A DNA stretch of 64,000 bases, from positions 372,001-436,000 of the forward strand of contig CAVXTW010000015.1 of the NCBI GenBank assembly GCA_963764695.1, given 5' to 3'. This DNA is from DATFRY01 sp963764695. GTDB taxonomy: Bacteria > Myxococcota_A > Polyangia > Haliangiales > Haliangiaceae. Positions 54,189-64,000 of the stretch are shown piece by piece (position 1 is the stretch's first letter; every line of letters begins with the position of its first letter). Position numbers and translations under genes: made by a program. Below the pieces are notes generated by a model that made no database searches, was not told where the DNA came from, and worked only from the letters and a program-made list of their open reading frames with translations.

Positions 54189-56271
54189 AGCAGTCGTCGT
54201 CGTACGTGTGCTGGTGGTCCTTTCCGATGCTGAACCACCATGTGACGTCGCCGTTCAGGTTGTAGCGATAGCTCAGCTCGCCGACCGCGTTCTTTGTCGG
54301 GGCGCCGTCGCTCGCCGCGCGCCGCCAGATCTGCCTGGCCGAGCAGCGCGGCATCGGGATCGCGCGCTCCTTCTCGCACGACCATCCCTGCACCGGATAG
54401 GCAGTCACCGAGTTGCGATCGATCGAGACGTAGAACATGCAGGTCGGCTTGTGCTCGACGCCCTTCGGCAGATCGGCCGGCCTCCTGGCCTGTGACGGCG
54501 ACATGAACCGGTACAGCACCGAGAACCCCTCGTCGAGCGTCAGGTCGGCCTTGCCCGACGGATACACGCCGTCGGCATCGATGCGCACCAGGACGGCGTC
54601 GGGAAACTTCCGCTTTGCCCGCGCCAGCGCCTTGGGCAGGTAGCCGCTCACATCCCACGACGCCGCCCCGACCTGGGCTTCCGGGCGCACCGCTCCGCGC
54701 CCGACAGGCGCAGCGGTCCCATCGGTCTCGCCCGGGTTCTCTGCCCCGGTGTCCGCGACCTCCGCCTCGTCCGCGCCCCCACGGTCCGCCGCCGACCGGG
54801 CTGCCTCGCGTGGCGTCGTTCCGCGCTTTCGATCGCGCTTCCCCGACCTCTGCGCTCCCTTCCCGCCCGCGGCACCGCCACCGCCACCCATCTCTTGCCT
54901 CGCGACCGCGTCTGTCTCCTTCGCCTCGGCGCTCGCGACCTCTTCCGGCACGGTGCCGGCGTCCGGGGCGTTGGCCGCCGACGCCGCCGCATCCTGCGAT
55001 GCAGAGCCTCCTGCCGGTTGCGCAGAGGAGCGCTCCTGGGTCGCGGCCTGATCCGGGCTCGCGCCGGGGGCCGAGCTCGCTGCCTGGTCCGGGCTCGCGA
55101 CCTGCTCCGGGCTCGCGGCCTGCTCCACGCTCGCGGCCGGCTCGCCCTGCTCGCTTCGCTGCTGGCTGGCCACGATGGCAGCGGTGGCGGCCCCGGCGAG
55201 GACCAGCCCGGCCACCACCAGCAGCGCCGTGCGCGACCGGCGGGGCTGACCCGGCCATCGATGGTCGGGTGTCCGCGCCGCGGTCGGCGGCACGACGACC
55301 AGATCGGAGCGCGACGGCGCGCCCACCGCGGCCCATGCACCCGGTGGCAGCCCGCCGGTCGCCTCGTTCAGCGCGCGGGCCAGCTCGTCGGCCGACTGCC
55401 AGCGCCGGGCCGGATCCTTGGCCATCGCCCGCACGATGACCCGCTCGTACGCGGGCGGCATGTCCGGCGCGAACCGGCGCGGCGGCGGCGGCTCCTCCTC
55501 CACCTGCTTGCGCAGGATCTCGAACACCGACTCGCCGTCGAGCGGCCGATGCCCGGTCGCCGCCTCGTACAGGATCACGCCGACGGCGTAGATGTCCGCG
55601 CGCGCGTCGGTGGGCAGCGACTGCGCCTGCTCCGGGGACATGTAATGAGGCGTGCCGAGGAGCGACCCTGCTCGCGTCCGGCTGATCCCGTCGCGCTGCT
55701 CCGACGCCAGCTTGGCGACACCGAAGTCGAGGATCTTGGCGCGGCCATGGCGGGTGATGAAGATGTTGTCGGGCTTGAGATCGCGGTGCACCACGCTCTT
55801 GGCGTGCGCCGCGCCCAGCCCGGCCAGCACCTCGAGCGTCCAGCGAGCCAGCGTCCCGAGAGGTATCTGGCCAAGCTGCGACAGCAGTCCCGCCAGCGGC
55901 GAGCCGTCGAGAAACTCCATCACGATGTACGGCCGACCGTCGGCCAGGCGGGCGAGGTCGAGGACATTGACGATGTTCTCGTGCCGGATGAGGTTGACCG
56001 CCCGCGCCTCGGCGAAGAAGCGCTCCACCAGATCCGGTTGATCCGCGCAGTCGTGCGAGAGCACCTTGATCGCAACGCGGCTGCGGATGGTCGGATTGAT
56101 ACCCTTGTAGACGCGCCCCATCCCGCCCACGCCGACCACGTTCGCGACCCGGTACGGCCCGAGCATGGCGCCGAGCAGCGGGTCGCCCGAGCCGGACAGC
56201 AGCGCGGCTCCATCCTGAGTGCAGAAGCCGCCCTGCTGGAACGTCTGGCCGCACTCCGGGCATACGTTCAT
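54187..56271 (-). CDS. Ser/Thr protein kinase with N-terminal zinc ribbon and extracytoplasmic C-terminal domain
   Basis: The protein has 694 residues from ATG 56271. The first 20 residues hold CPECGQTFQQGGFC, a zinc-ribbon-like knot common in myxobacterial kinases. The kinase domain covers about 39-300: VGVGGMGRVYKG, VAIKVLS lysine, HRDLKPDNIF, DFGVAK and GTPHYMSPEQ. A transmembrane span at about 345-365 (LLVVAGLVLAGAATAAIVA) is followed by a long Ala/Ser/Gln/Glu low-complexity linker. A C-terminal domain (SWDVSGYLPKALARAKRKFPDAVLVRIDADGVYPSG) ends with strands and two to three cysteines. This last domain is recurrent in myxobacterial kinases and is the probable sensor. The gene end overlaps a hairpin. 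Confidence 0.88.
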   Translation of the reverse strand: MNVCPECGQTFQQGGFCTQDGAALLSGSGDPLLGAMLGPYRVANVVGVGGMGRVYKGINPTIRSRVAIKVLSHDCADQPDLVERFFAEARAVNLIRHENIVNVLDLARLADGRPYIVMEFLDGSPLAGLLSQLGQIPLGTLARWTLEVLAGLGAAHAKSVVHRDLKPDNIFITRHGRAKILDFGVAKLASEQRDGISRTRAGSLLGTPHYMSPEQAQSLPTDARADIYAVGVILYEAATGHRPLDGESVFEILRKQVEEEPPPPRRFAPDMPPAYERVIVRAMAKDPARRWQSADELARALNEATGGLPPGAWAAVGAPSRSDLVVVPPTAARTPDHRWPGQPRRSRTALLVVAGLVLAGAATAAIVASQQRSEQGEPAASVEQAASPEQVASPDQAASSAPGASPDQAATQERSSAQPAGGSASQDAAASAANAPDAGTVPEEVASAEAKETDAVARQEMGGGGGAAGGKGAQRSGKRDRKRGTTPREAARSAADRGGADEAEVADTGAENPGETDGTAAPVGRGAVRPEAQVGAASWDVSGYLPKALARAKRKFPDAVLVRIDADGVYPSGKADLTLDEGFSVLYRFMSPSQARRPADLPKGVEHKPTCMFYVSIDRNSVTAYPVQGWSCEKERAIPMPRCSARQIWRRAASDGAPTKNAVGELSYRYNLNGDVTWWFSIGKDHQHTYDDDC

Positions 56272-56546
56272 GGCTGGTCAAGATAACACCAGCTCCGCAG
56301 TTCATCGGTCGAACCTGGGCCACAGTGCGCGGGGCCGAGCAAGGGCCATGCCGCGCCTCACCACTCGTGCTCGAGCGAGCAAGAACGCCCACCTGCGCGA
56401 CGACGCGATGGAGCTGGGCGTCCGGTCGCTCGGACATTGCGTCCGAGCTTCGGACAAGATGTCCGGCGAGCCGGACGAGCCGACGCGCTATCGGGTCGAA
56501 ACGATGGCGGGACGGCCTGGCGCGCGGGTTGCTTTGCTTCCTGCGC

Positions 56547-57230
56547 GTGACCCCTGCGTACGAACGACCGCGCGAGCGTCTGTTTCAGCACGGCGGCGAT
56601 CCACTCACCAGCGAGGAGCTCATCGCGCTGGTCCTGGGCACCGGCTCGCGCGGCAAGTCGGCCGTCGAGGTGGCCCGCTCACTACTACAAGAAGCGGGCG
56701 GCCTGGTGGATCTCTCGCGGGCCAATGCGCGCGAGCTGGCCCAGGTGCGCGGCATCGGCGACGCGCGGGCGGCGCGCCTGGTGGCGGCGTTTCAGCTGGG
56801 CCGGCGCGCGCTCACCTTTCCGTGCGAGAGAGCGGTGCTGAATGAACCGGCCGACGTGTACCGGCACCTGCGGCCGCGCCTGCAGGGAATGACACAGGAG
56901 GTGTTTCTGGTCCTGGCGCTCGATGCGCGCAACGGCCTGGTGGGCGAGATCGAGGTGGCGCGCGGAACCCTGACCGGCGTCGAGGTCCATCCGCGCGAAG
57001 TGTTCCGGCCGCTCGTGCGTCAGGCGGCGGCCGCTGCCATCGTCGCGCACAACCATCCGTCGGGCGACTCGCAGCCGAGCCCCGACGACATCGCGCTGAC
57101 GCGTCGGCTGCAGCTGGCCGGCGAGCTCCTCGGCATCCCGATCCTCGATCACATCGTCATGGGCCGCGACGACTTCACCTCGGTGGCGGAGGCGGTCGGC
57201 GCCGAATGCGAGGGGGAAGAGCGTTCGTGA
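56547..57230 (+). CDS. radC: RadC/JAB-domain DNA repair-associated protein
   Basis: The protein has 227 residues from GTG 56547 (TPAYERPRERLFQHGG). The N-terminal part is the helix-hairpin-helix UPF0758 domain (LTSEELIALVLGTGSRGKSAVEVARSLL, VRGIGDARAARLVAAF). The JAB/MPN+ metalloprotease-like domain has EVFLVLALDARNGLV and the metal motif HNHPSGD near 167, plus DHIVMGRDDFTSV. RadC is historically linked to repair but its biochemical role is unsettled; many copies are tied to mobile DNA, yet here it is chromosomal-looking. It precedes an outer-membrane gene. Confidence 0.88.
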   Translation: MTPAYERPRERLFQHGGDPLTSEELIALVLGTGSRGKSAVEVARSLLQEAGGLVDLSRANARELAQVRGIGDARAARLVAAFQLGRRALTFPCERAVLNEPADVYRHLRPRLQGMTQEVFLVLALDARNGLVGEIEVARGTLTGVEVHPREVFRPLVRQAAAAAIVAHNHPSGDSQPSPDDIALTRRLQLAGELLGIPILDHIVMGRDDFTSVAEAVGAECEGEERS

Positions 57231-57295
57231 ATGTGATCGAAGACTGCCGCGACCTTCCTTGCCGCTCGGTGACCGCCGTCGCTAGAATTGCACGC

Positions 57296-58198
57296 ATGCC
57301 GACAAAGCTGTCGAGGGTCGCGCTCGGCGCGACGCTTGTCCTTCTCTCCTCGACGGCGGTCGCGGAAGCCAGCTCGCTGAACGACTACTTCGGGCCGCGC
57401 GAGATCGCGGTGGGCGAGACCTCGCGCGCCAACGCCCAGGGAGCCATGGCCACGACCCTGAACCCGGCCGGCCTGGCTCTGACGCGGCAGCTGGTGTTCG
57501 AGGGCTCGTACGGCTACCGGCCCGAGGACAGCGCGTCAACCGTGGCGGCGTCGGCGTGCGACTCGACCGTGCCGGTGCCCGGGTGCTTCTACTACCACTA
57601 CTTCACCGCGGCGCCCGAGGTCGCGGACATGGAGTACAGCCGGCGAGTCCACGAGTTCGGCCTGGCGGCGGCGCGGGCGATCACCAACCGCATCGCCTTC
57701 GGCCTGAACTGGCGGTACTTCGACTACGAGTCGAACCTCGACGGCGAAGAGGACGCGAACGGCTTCGCCATGGACGCGGGCCTGACCTTGCAGCTCAGCG
57801 AGGCGATCCAGGTCGCGGTGGTGGGCTACAACCTGATCGCCGAGGACTCGACCCAGTACCCGATGGGGATCGGGGCGGGGCTCGCGCTGCGGCCGGTGTC
57901 GTCGCTCAGCATCGGCGCCGACGGCGTGTGGAACCTGGATGCGCCGGAGGGCGCGGGGACCGGGCGATACGGTGGCGGCCTGGAGTACTTCTTCCAGGGC
58001 GGCGATCGCCAGAGCGGGTATCCGGTGCGGCTGGGCACCGTCTACGACAACGAGCTCGACTCGACCTACATCACCGGCGGGCTCGGCCTGACCACGATGA
58101 AGATCGGGATCGACGTCGGCGCTCGCAAGCAGGTCGATGGAGGGGACGAGCTCATCGTGCTGGGCAGCCTGCGGCTGTTCGGACCGCACCTTCCCTGA
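57296..58198 (+). CDS. Outer-membrane beta-barrel protein (FadL/PorV-like)
   Basis: The protein has 300 residues from ATG 57296. The signal peptide (LGATLVLLSSTAVAEA) is cleaved at AxA. The mature start NDYFGPREIAVGETSRANAQGAMATTLNPAGLA is the characteristic N-terminal NPA motif of FadL/OmpP1 and PorV-type barrels. Further strands alternate Tyr/Phe/Gly (GLNWRYFDYES, GLEYFFQG, ITGGLGLTTMKIGIDVG). It is thus probably a porin-like or hydrophobe-transport protein. The next gene is the ECF sigma factor 30 bp downstream, possibly co-transcribed. Confidence 0.82.
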   Translation: MPTKLSRVALGATLVLLSSTAVAEASSLNDYFGPREIAVGETSRANAQGAMATTLNPAGLALTRQLVFEGSYGYRPEDSASTVAASACDSTVPVPGCFYYHYFTAAPEVADMEYSRRVHEFGLAAARAITNRIAFGLNWRYFDYESNLDGEEDANGFAMDAGLTLQLSEAIQVAVVGYNLIAEDSTQYPMGIGAGLALRPVSSLSIGADGVWNLDAPEGAGTGRYGGGLEYFFQGGDRQSGYPVRLGTVYDNELDSTYITGGLGLTTMKIGIDVGARKQVDGGDELIVLGSLRLFGPHLP

Positions 58199-58228
58199 TT
58201 CATAGCGCGCGCGTAGAGTTGCGCTCGC

Positions 58229-58804
58229 ATGTCGCTCCGGGAAGGCCGGCTGGTCCGCAGGCTCAAGGACCGCGATGAGAAGGCCTTCCGCGAGATGGTG
58301 GAGGAGTACCGCGACAGGGTGTTCAGCCTGACCTACCGGATGCTCGGCAACCGCGAGGAGGCTGAAGATCTGGCCCAGGAGGTGTTCATCACGATCTTCA
58401 AGTCGATTGACTCGTTTCGCGGAGACTCCAAGTTCTCTACCTGGCTGTATCGAGTAACGGCCAATCACTGCAAGAACCGGATCAAGTACCTCGCGCGGCG
58501 CCACGATCGCGATCGCGCGGAGCTGACCGAGCGCGTCGAGGGAGGCGACGGGGCCTCGCTGGCGACGCGGCGGCCGTCGGCGCGGCCGGACGCTCAGCTC
58601 GAGGGTGCGCAGATGGAGCAGATCCTCCAGCACGCGATCGCCGAGCTCGACGAAGAGCAGAGGATTCTCGTGATCTTGCGGGACGTCGAGGATCTCTCGT
58701 ACGAGGAGATCTGCGCCATCACGGAGCTGCCCGACGGCACGGTCAAGTCGCGGCTGCACCGGGCGCGTATGGCGCTGCGCAAGAAACTGCTGAAGCATAT
58801 GTGA
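58229..58804 (+). CDS. ECF sigma factor, RpoE-like
   Basis: The protein has 191 residues from ATG 58229. Region 2: DEKAFREMVEEYRDRVFSLTYRMLGNREEAEDLAQEVFITIFKSIDSFRGDSKFSTWLYRVTANHCKNR. Region 4: LDEEQRILVILRDVEDLSYEEICAITELPDGTVKSRLHRARMALR. The match to the RpoE/SigW-like group is close throughout. The next gene, 10 bp away, encodes a zinc-finger anti-sigma factor and the third a peroxiredoxin, so this operon probably answers to envelope oxidative stress. Confidence 0.93.
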   Translation: MSLREGRLVRRLKDRDEKAFREMVEEYRDRVFSLTYRMLGNREEAEDLAQEVFITIFKSIDSFRGDSKFSTWLYRVTANHCKNRIKYLARRHDRDRAELTERVEGGDGASLATRRPSARPDAQLEGAQMEQILQHAIAELDEEQRILVILRDVEDLSYEEICAITELPDGTVKSRLHRARMALRKKLLKHM

Positions 58805-58814
58805 AGGGCGTCGA

Positions 58815-59255
58815 ATGAGCAGTGCACCTCCCACACCCGGCCACGACGAATACGAGGCGCGGCTGTCCGATCTGGTCAACGGCAGCTTGGCGCCCGAGGA
58901 GCAGAAGGCGCTCGAGCAGCACATCGAGGGCTGCGCCGCGTGCAAGGAAGACCTGGCCGAGCTGCGCAAGACGATGAGCGCGCTCTCGGGACTCAATCGC
59001 ATTCCCGCGCCGCAGAACTTCGACCAGGAGGTCGCCGACGCGATCCGTCGGCGTTCGCAGGGTCGCTTCTTCGGGCGCAGGACTCTCGGCGATCGCGTGC
59101 CTTTCGAGCTGCTGGCGCTGCTCGCGCTTGTGCTGGGGCTGGCCCTGTACTTTTTCCTGCGCGGGTCGGATACTGGTTCACTCAGGCCGTTCGATCGTGA
59201 GCCGGAGGCGCCGGCGATTCACGAGGACGCCCCCAACGTGGTGCCGAGGCCATGA
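58815..59255 (+). CDS. Zinc-finger anti-sigma factor
   Basis: The protein has 146 residues from ATG 58815. The ZAS motif is HIEGCAACKEDL (H-x3-C-x2-C; H36, C40, C43). A helix with SALSGLNRIPAP follows. A single transmembrane span at about 98-116 (LLALLALVLGLALYFFLRG) leaves a short Asp/Pro-rich periplasmic tail. It sequesters the preceding sigma factor at the membrane until a signal leads to its release. It overlaps the peroxiredoxin start by 4 bp. Confidence 0.9.
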   Translation: MSSAPPTPGHDEYEARLSDLVNGSLAPEEQKALEQHIEGCAACKEDLAELRKTMSALSGLNRIPAPQNFDQEVADAIRRRSQGRFFGRRTLGDRVPFELLALLALVLGLALYFFLRGSDTGSLRPFDREPEAPAIHEDAPNVVPRP

Positions 59256-59866
59256 GCACGCTCACCGACCGAGTTCGCCGTTCGCTCGCCCCGGTCTGCT
59301 GCGCCGCCGCCTGCGCCACGCTGGCCGCGCTGGGAGGATGCCGCGACGAGGCCGAGAGCAAGCCGGCCGCGCCGCGGGCGGTGGCCGCCGAGGAGACACC
59401 GGTCGAGGGCAAGCTGCTTCCGGTCGGCACCGAGGCGCCCGACTTCGAGAGCGTGGCCCACGACGGGACGCGCGTGCACCTCAAGCAGATGCGCGGCAAT
59501 CCGGTCGTCCTCTACTTCTATCCCAAGGACGAGACGCCCGGCTGCACGGCCGAGGCGGAGGCCTTCCGCGACGACTCGAGCGACCTCCAGCAGCTGGGCG
59601 CCCGCGTGCTCGGCGTGTCGCTCGACACCATCGAGTCACATCGCCAGTTCGCCGAGGGCCACGAGCTCAACTTCCCGCTCATCGCCGACGCCGGCGGCGT
59701 CATCGCCGGCAAGTACGGCGTGTCGACGCGCAGCGGCTTCGCCGAGCGCGTCACCTTCATCATCGGCTCCGACGGCAAGATCGCCCGCGTGTTCCCCGAG
59801 GTCCGCGTCAGCGGCCACTCGGACGAAGTCCTGTTCGCCCTGCGCGAAGTCGGCAAGGCGAAGTAG
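59252..59866 (+). CDS. bcp: Lipoprotein peroxiredoxin (Bcp/PrxQ-like)
   Basis: The protein has 204 residues from ATG 59252, overlapping the anti-sigma stop. The signal peptide ends LGGC (Cys about 30), so unlike cytosolic Bcp it is an envelope lipoprotein. The peroxidatic Cys is in KDETPGCTAEAEAFRDD (C98). The resolving Cys found five residues later in many PrxQ members is absent, so it probably works as a 1-Cys enzyme or with a partner. VLGVSLDTIESHRQFAEGHELNFPLIADAGG and the RVTFIIGSDGKI strand complete the fold. Its place in the sigma/anti-sigma operon suggests defence against peroxides in the envelope. Confidence 0.9.
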   Translation: MSTLTDRVRRSLAPVCCAAACATLAALGGCRDEAESKPAAPRAVAAEETPVEGKLLPVGTEAPDFESVAHDGTRVHLKQMRGNPVVLYFYPKDETPGCTAEAEAFRDDSSDLQQLGARVLGVSLDTIESHRQFAEGHELNFPLIADAGGVIAGKYGVSTRSGFAERVTFIIGSDGKIARVFPEVRVSGHSDEVLFALREVGKAK

Positions 59867-60998
59867 GGCCAGCGCCGCCGCTGTTCTCGCCTCGCGAAGC
59901 CGCTGCGGTAAGCCGTTCGCCTTCTCGAAGTCGGCCATGAACGCGACGAGGGCGTCGCAGCCGGCCGGCGGGAAGGCGTTGTAGATGCTGGCGCGCATGC
60001 CGCCGACGGAACGGTGGCCCTTGAGGCCGGAGAAGCCGCGCTTCTTCGACTCGGCGATGAACTTGTCCTCCAGCTCCGGGGTGGTGGCGCGGAAGCAGAT
60101 GTTCATGCGCGAGCGGCTGTCGCGGCTGGCGGTGGCGCGGAACAGCGTGCTTCCGTCCAGGTAGTCGTAGATGACCTTGGCCTTGGCGCGGTTGCGCTGC
60201 TCCATGGCCGAGAGGCCCCCGTTCTGCTTGATCCAGTCGAGCACCTCGGCGACGACGTAGATGGCGAAGGTGGGCGGCGTGTTGTAGAGCGACTTCTCCT
60301 TCGCGTGGGTGCGGTACTGGAGCATGGTCGGGATCGACGACGACGCGCGCTCGACCAGGTCCTTTCGCATGATGATCAGGGTGACGCCCGACGGGCCCAG
60401 GTTCTTCTGCGCGCCCGCGTAGATCATGCCGTACTTGCCGATGTCGAGCGGCCGGCTGAAGATGTCGCTGGAGGCGTCGCACACCAGCGGGACGTTGGCC
60501 GGCGGCACCGGCTCGGTCGTCCACTGGGTTCCGAAGATCGTGTTGTTGCTGGTGTAGTGCGCGTAGACCGGACGCTCGGACCACTTGATGGCGTCCTGGG
60601 CCGGGATGTAGCTGAAGTTCTGGTCCTCGCTGGTCGCCGACACGTGGACCTTGCCGAACTGCTTGGCCTCCTTCACCGCCTTCTGCGACCAGACGCCGGT
60701 CATCACGTAGTCGGCGGTCGCGTCGGAGGCGAGCAGGTTCATCGGCACCATGAAGAACTGCGTCGAACGCGCCACCCTGCAGGAAGAGCACGTCGTAGTC
60801 CGACGGCACGCCGGCCAGCTCGCGCAGGAGCGACTCGGCCTTCTCGATGACCGCCATGAACGGCTTGTCGCGATGGCTGTGCTCCATGACGCCGATGCCG
60901 GAACCGTTCAGGTTCCACATGGCCTCCTGGCTCTTGCGGATGACTTCCTCGGGCAACACGGCCGGTCCGGCCGACAGGTTGTAGATACGCTCGCTCAC
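59636..60998 (-). CDS. serC: Phosphoserine aminotransferase (SerC), one frame break, end uncertain
   Basis: It starts at GTG 60998 (SERIYNLSAGPAVLPEEV), with GAGGAGA upstream. MEHSHRDKPF, the PLP lysine in IYAGAQKNLGPSGVT and RMNICFR with GGMRASIYNAF are family hallmarks. The frame breaks near 60763: dropping one T in GCGTTCGACGCAG joins LFLQGGA to STQFFMVPMNL. Canonical length (about 360) ends near 59912 (FEKANG), but no stop is there; the frame runs on antisense through the peroxiredoxin gene to 59636. SerC makes phosphoserine from phosphohydroxypyruvate and glutamate. The serA gene lies 40 bp upstream. Confidence 0.88.
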
Positions 60999-61038
60999 GG
61001 TCTCTCCTCGCGCCCGCGCCGGCGGGCGGCCACGACGT

Positions 61039-62250
61039 TCACGATCCGATGCTGGCCAGGTCGACGCCCAGGATCTCGTCGCACGACGCACGAATGCGCT
61101 CGAGGTCGTCCGACGACGGCGAGGTGTCGAGCTGGATCCGGGCGGAGGCGGCCTCGGCCCCCTCGTAGATGACGTTCTCCATCTCCTCGACGTTGATGCT
61201 GGCCTCGCTCAGCACCTGGAAGACGTGGGCCAGCACGCCCGGCCGGTTGCGATGCCGCACCGTCAGCAAGCAGGTCGCCGGGCTCTTGAGCGCCCGGTTG
61301 ACGCAGTGAAGCGCCACGCCGGTGGCCCGGAACTGCTCGATGATGCGCACCGCCTCGAGGGCGATGGCGGTCTGCGCCTGGTCGGTCAACGCGCCGATGT
61401 GATGCGTCCCGTACACGCGCGGATGAGCCGCGAGCCTGCTCACCCACTCGCCGGTCCCCGCCTTGGGCTCGCCCTCGTAGACATCGAGACCTGCCCGCAG
61501 GCCCCTGTTCTCGAGGCCCCACAGGAGCGCCTCCTCTTCGACAACCGAGCCGCGCGACGTGTTGACCAGGATGGCGCCCTGCTTCATCGCCTCGATGAAG
61601 GGCCGTCCCACCAGGCGCCGCGTGTCGGCGGTGGCCGCCACGTGCACGCTCACCACGTCGGCGCGCGCCGCCAGATCCAGCGGCGTGGCCATCGCCTCGA
61701 CGTCGAGCTCGGCGGCCCGCTCCGCGGTCAGGCTGCGCGACCACGCGACCACCGGCATCCCGAAGCCGCGCGCCCGCTCGATGACGGCGAGCGCGATCGA
61801 CCCGAGGCCGAGCACGCCCAGCGTGCCGCCGTACAGGCCGCTCGCCGCGCTGTACTCCTTCTTGTTCCACCGGCCGGCGCGCAGCTCCGCGGTCTGGTCG
61901 GGGATGCGGCGGTCGCAGGCCAGGATGAGCCCCCAGGCCAGCTCGGCCACCGCAATCGCATTCTTGCCCGGGCAGTTGGCGACGTAGATGCCGTCGGCCG
62001 ATGCTGCCTTGACGTCGATGCTGTCGTAGCCGGCCCCGGCGCGCACCACCAGCTTGAGCCGCCGACCCGCCTCGAACACCGGCGCCGCGACCTGCGTGCC
62101 CCGCACGACAAGGACGTCGTGCTCACCGGCGGCGACGGCGGCCGCGATGTTGTCGGCGCCCAGGCCCGGCTGATAGTCGAGGTCGAACCCTTGCTCGCGC
62201 AGACGCGTGAGGCCCACGTCCTCGAACTTGTCCGCGATCAGAACCTTCAT
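61039..62250 (-). CDS. serA: D-3-phosphoglycerate dehydrogenase (SerA)
   Basis: The protein has 403 residues from ATG 62250 (KVLIADKFEDVGL). VVRAGAGYDSIDVKAA starts the substrate domain. GVLGLGSIALAVIERARG is the NAD-binding motif near 147-165. VNTSRGSVV carries the substrate Arg, and GTHHIGALTDQAQ the catalytic His. The C-terminal 75 residues form an ACT domain (RNRPGVLAHVFQVLSEASINVEEMENVIYEG), the usual serine feedback site. It oxidises 3-phosphoglycerate as the first step of serine synthesis. Operon with serC downstream and two genes upstream. Confidence 0.94.
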   Translation of the reverse strand: MKVLIADKFEDVGLTRLREQGFDLDYQPGLGADNIAAAVAAGEHDVLVVRGTQVAAPVFEAGRRLKLVVRAGAGYDSIDVKAASADGIYVANCPGKNAIAVAELAWGLILACDRRIPDQTAELRAGRWNKKEYSAASGLYGGTLGVLGLGSIALAVIERARGFGMPVVAWSRSLTAERAAELDVEAMATPLDLAARADVVSVHVAATADTRRLVGRPFIEAMKQGAILVNTSRGSVVEEEALLWGLENRGLRAGLDVYEGEPKAGTGEWVSRLAAHPRVYGTHHIGALTDQAQTAIALEAVRIIEQFRATGVALHCVNRALKSPATCLLTVRHRNRPGVLAHVFQVLSEASINVEEMENVIYEGAEAASARIQLDTSPSSDDLERIRASCDEILGVDLASIGS

Positions 62251-62290
62251 GACCGGCCACGGCCACGCCGCGCGTGCGGCGCCGGCCGCG

Positions 62291-62539
62291 CTACTTGCGC
62301 TCCCAGAAGAAGACGGTGATTGCCAGACAGTGGAACGCCTCGTCACTCGACTGCGTCACCACCATGTCGCGAACGTCGAACTGGGGGTTGTTGCGCAACC
62401 AATCGGTGATCTTCTCGCCCAGTCTCTCGCGGTCGGCCACCATCGTCGCCGAGAACACCTTCACGCCGTTGAAGTTCCGGTCGTCGCCGAAAGACGTTAT
62501 CCCGGTACTCACATTCGAACGCATGACGAAATCGGTCAT
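62291..62539 (-). CDS. Small conserved protein (Cse60-like)
   Basis: The protein has 82 residues from ATG 62539, with a GAGAGAAGAGG site. VKVFSATMVADRERLGEKITDWL, VRDMVVTQSSDEAFHCLAITVFF is a beta-alpha-beta-beta pattern resembling the small sporulation-named Cse60 family and related uncharacterised proteins. No metal or catalytic motif is evident. It lies in the serine operon between the LeuA-like gene (12-bp gap) and serA (40-bp gap); why is unknown. Confidence 0.65.
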   Translation of the reverse strand: MTDFVMRSNVSTGITSFGDDRNFNGVKVFSATMVADRERLGEKITDWLRNNPQFDVRDMVVTQSSDEAFHCLAITVFFWERK

Positions 62540-62551
62540 CCTCTCTTCTCT

Positions 62552-63865
<1,314 letters not shown>

Positions 63866-64000
63866 ATCGAACGCTTAGCACGTCTAGCAGAAGGGTTCAC
63901 CTCCCGCCTTCGCAGGTTCAGCGCGCTCTGTCTTTCCGCGACCCTCGGCGCGGCGGGCGCGACCGCACCCGGCGCGGGCCGGCGACGGTTCTTCTAGAAA
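63866..64000. other. Upstream region of the LeuA-like operon
   Basis: 135 bp with no gene seen. It should hold the promoter of the LeuA-like/serA/serC operon, but no convincing -35/-10 pair is evident by eye. The right edge contains CTTCTAGAAA, a short near-palindrome. Confidence 0.4.

Overview
The window is about 64 kb of very GC-rich DNA. It carries many Asp/Gly-rich lipoproteins, a C-terminal tail resembling the MYXO-CTERM sorting signal, several eukaryote-like Ser/Thr kinases, VIT/VWA and FecR-type proteins and ECF sigma factors. This combination suggests a chromosome of Myxococcota (former Deltaproteobacteria, Haliangium/Kofleria-like). That placement is inferred from gene style; no rRNA or other marker is present. 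I saw no IS element, phage, CRISPR array or rRNA. Two tRNAs (Lys-CTT, Arg-TCG) lie near 13.4 kb.

Layout. 1-5.4 kb is a surface-polysaccharide locus: partial glycosyltransferase, heparinase-like lipoprotein and GNAT protein leftward, nucleotide-sugar dehydrogenase and epimerase rightward. 5.4-8.2 kb has a diheme cytochrome-like lipoprotein, a small HiPIP-like protein and a MITE-like inverted-repeat element. 8.3-11.9 kb is a fadN-fadA beta-oxidation operon. 11.9-13.6 kb has two paralogous unknown genes and the tRNAs. 13.8-20.7 kb is a rightward block: a very large lipoprotein, a propeller lipoprotein, PlsC-type acyltransferase, alpha/beta hydrolase and PhnD-fold protein. 20.7-25.4 kb is an ECF sigma gene overlapping a giant anti-sigma/FecR/VIT/VWA/TPR fusion. 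25.4-28.7 kb has a sensor kinase and a globin-cupredoxin lipoprotein.

28.7-34.9 kb is the most unusual part. A repeat-rich gap with a 65-bp copy of a nearby gene leads to a TetR gene flanked by two matching palindromic operators and by two arrays of a GTCCGGAC-centred dyad. Next come an SDR gene and a tightly coupled three-gene operon: an acyl-CoA-dehydrogenase-fold flavoprotein lacking the usual catalytic Glu, a PhnD-fold protein with no signal peptide, and a TusA-like/diiron four-helix fusion.

35-46.6 kb holds secreted enzymes and lipoproteins (5'-nucleotidase, DNase I-fold nuclease, TlpA-like and cupredoxin-like proteins) plus a kinase. 46.6-57.2 kb has a DNA-repair flavour (tandem WYL regulators, RecD2 helicase, RadC) mixed with acyl-CoA genes and a zinc-ribbon kinase. 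57.3-59.9 kb is an outer-membrane protein and an ECF sigma/anti-sigma/peroxiredoxin operon. 59.6-63.9 kb is a leftward LeuA-like/small protein/serA/serC operon.

Caution: at least seven genes carry single-base frame breaks while both sides remain conserved (fadN three times, fadA, the globin fusion, the nucleotidase, serC, and a Gly-rich lipoprotein many times). Several expected stop codons are also missing. The simplest reading is residual indel errors in the consensus rather than pseudogenes.
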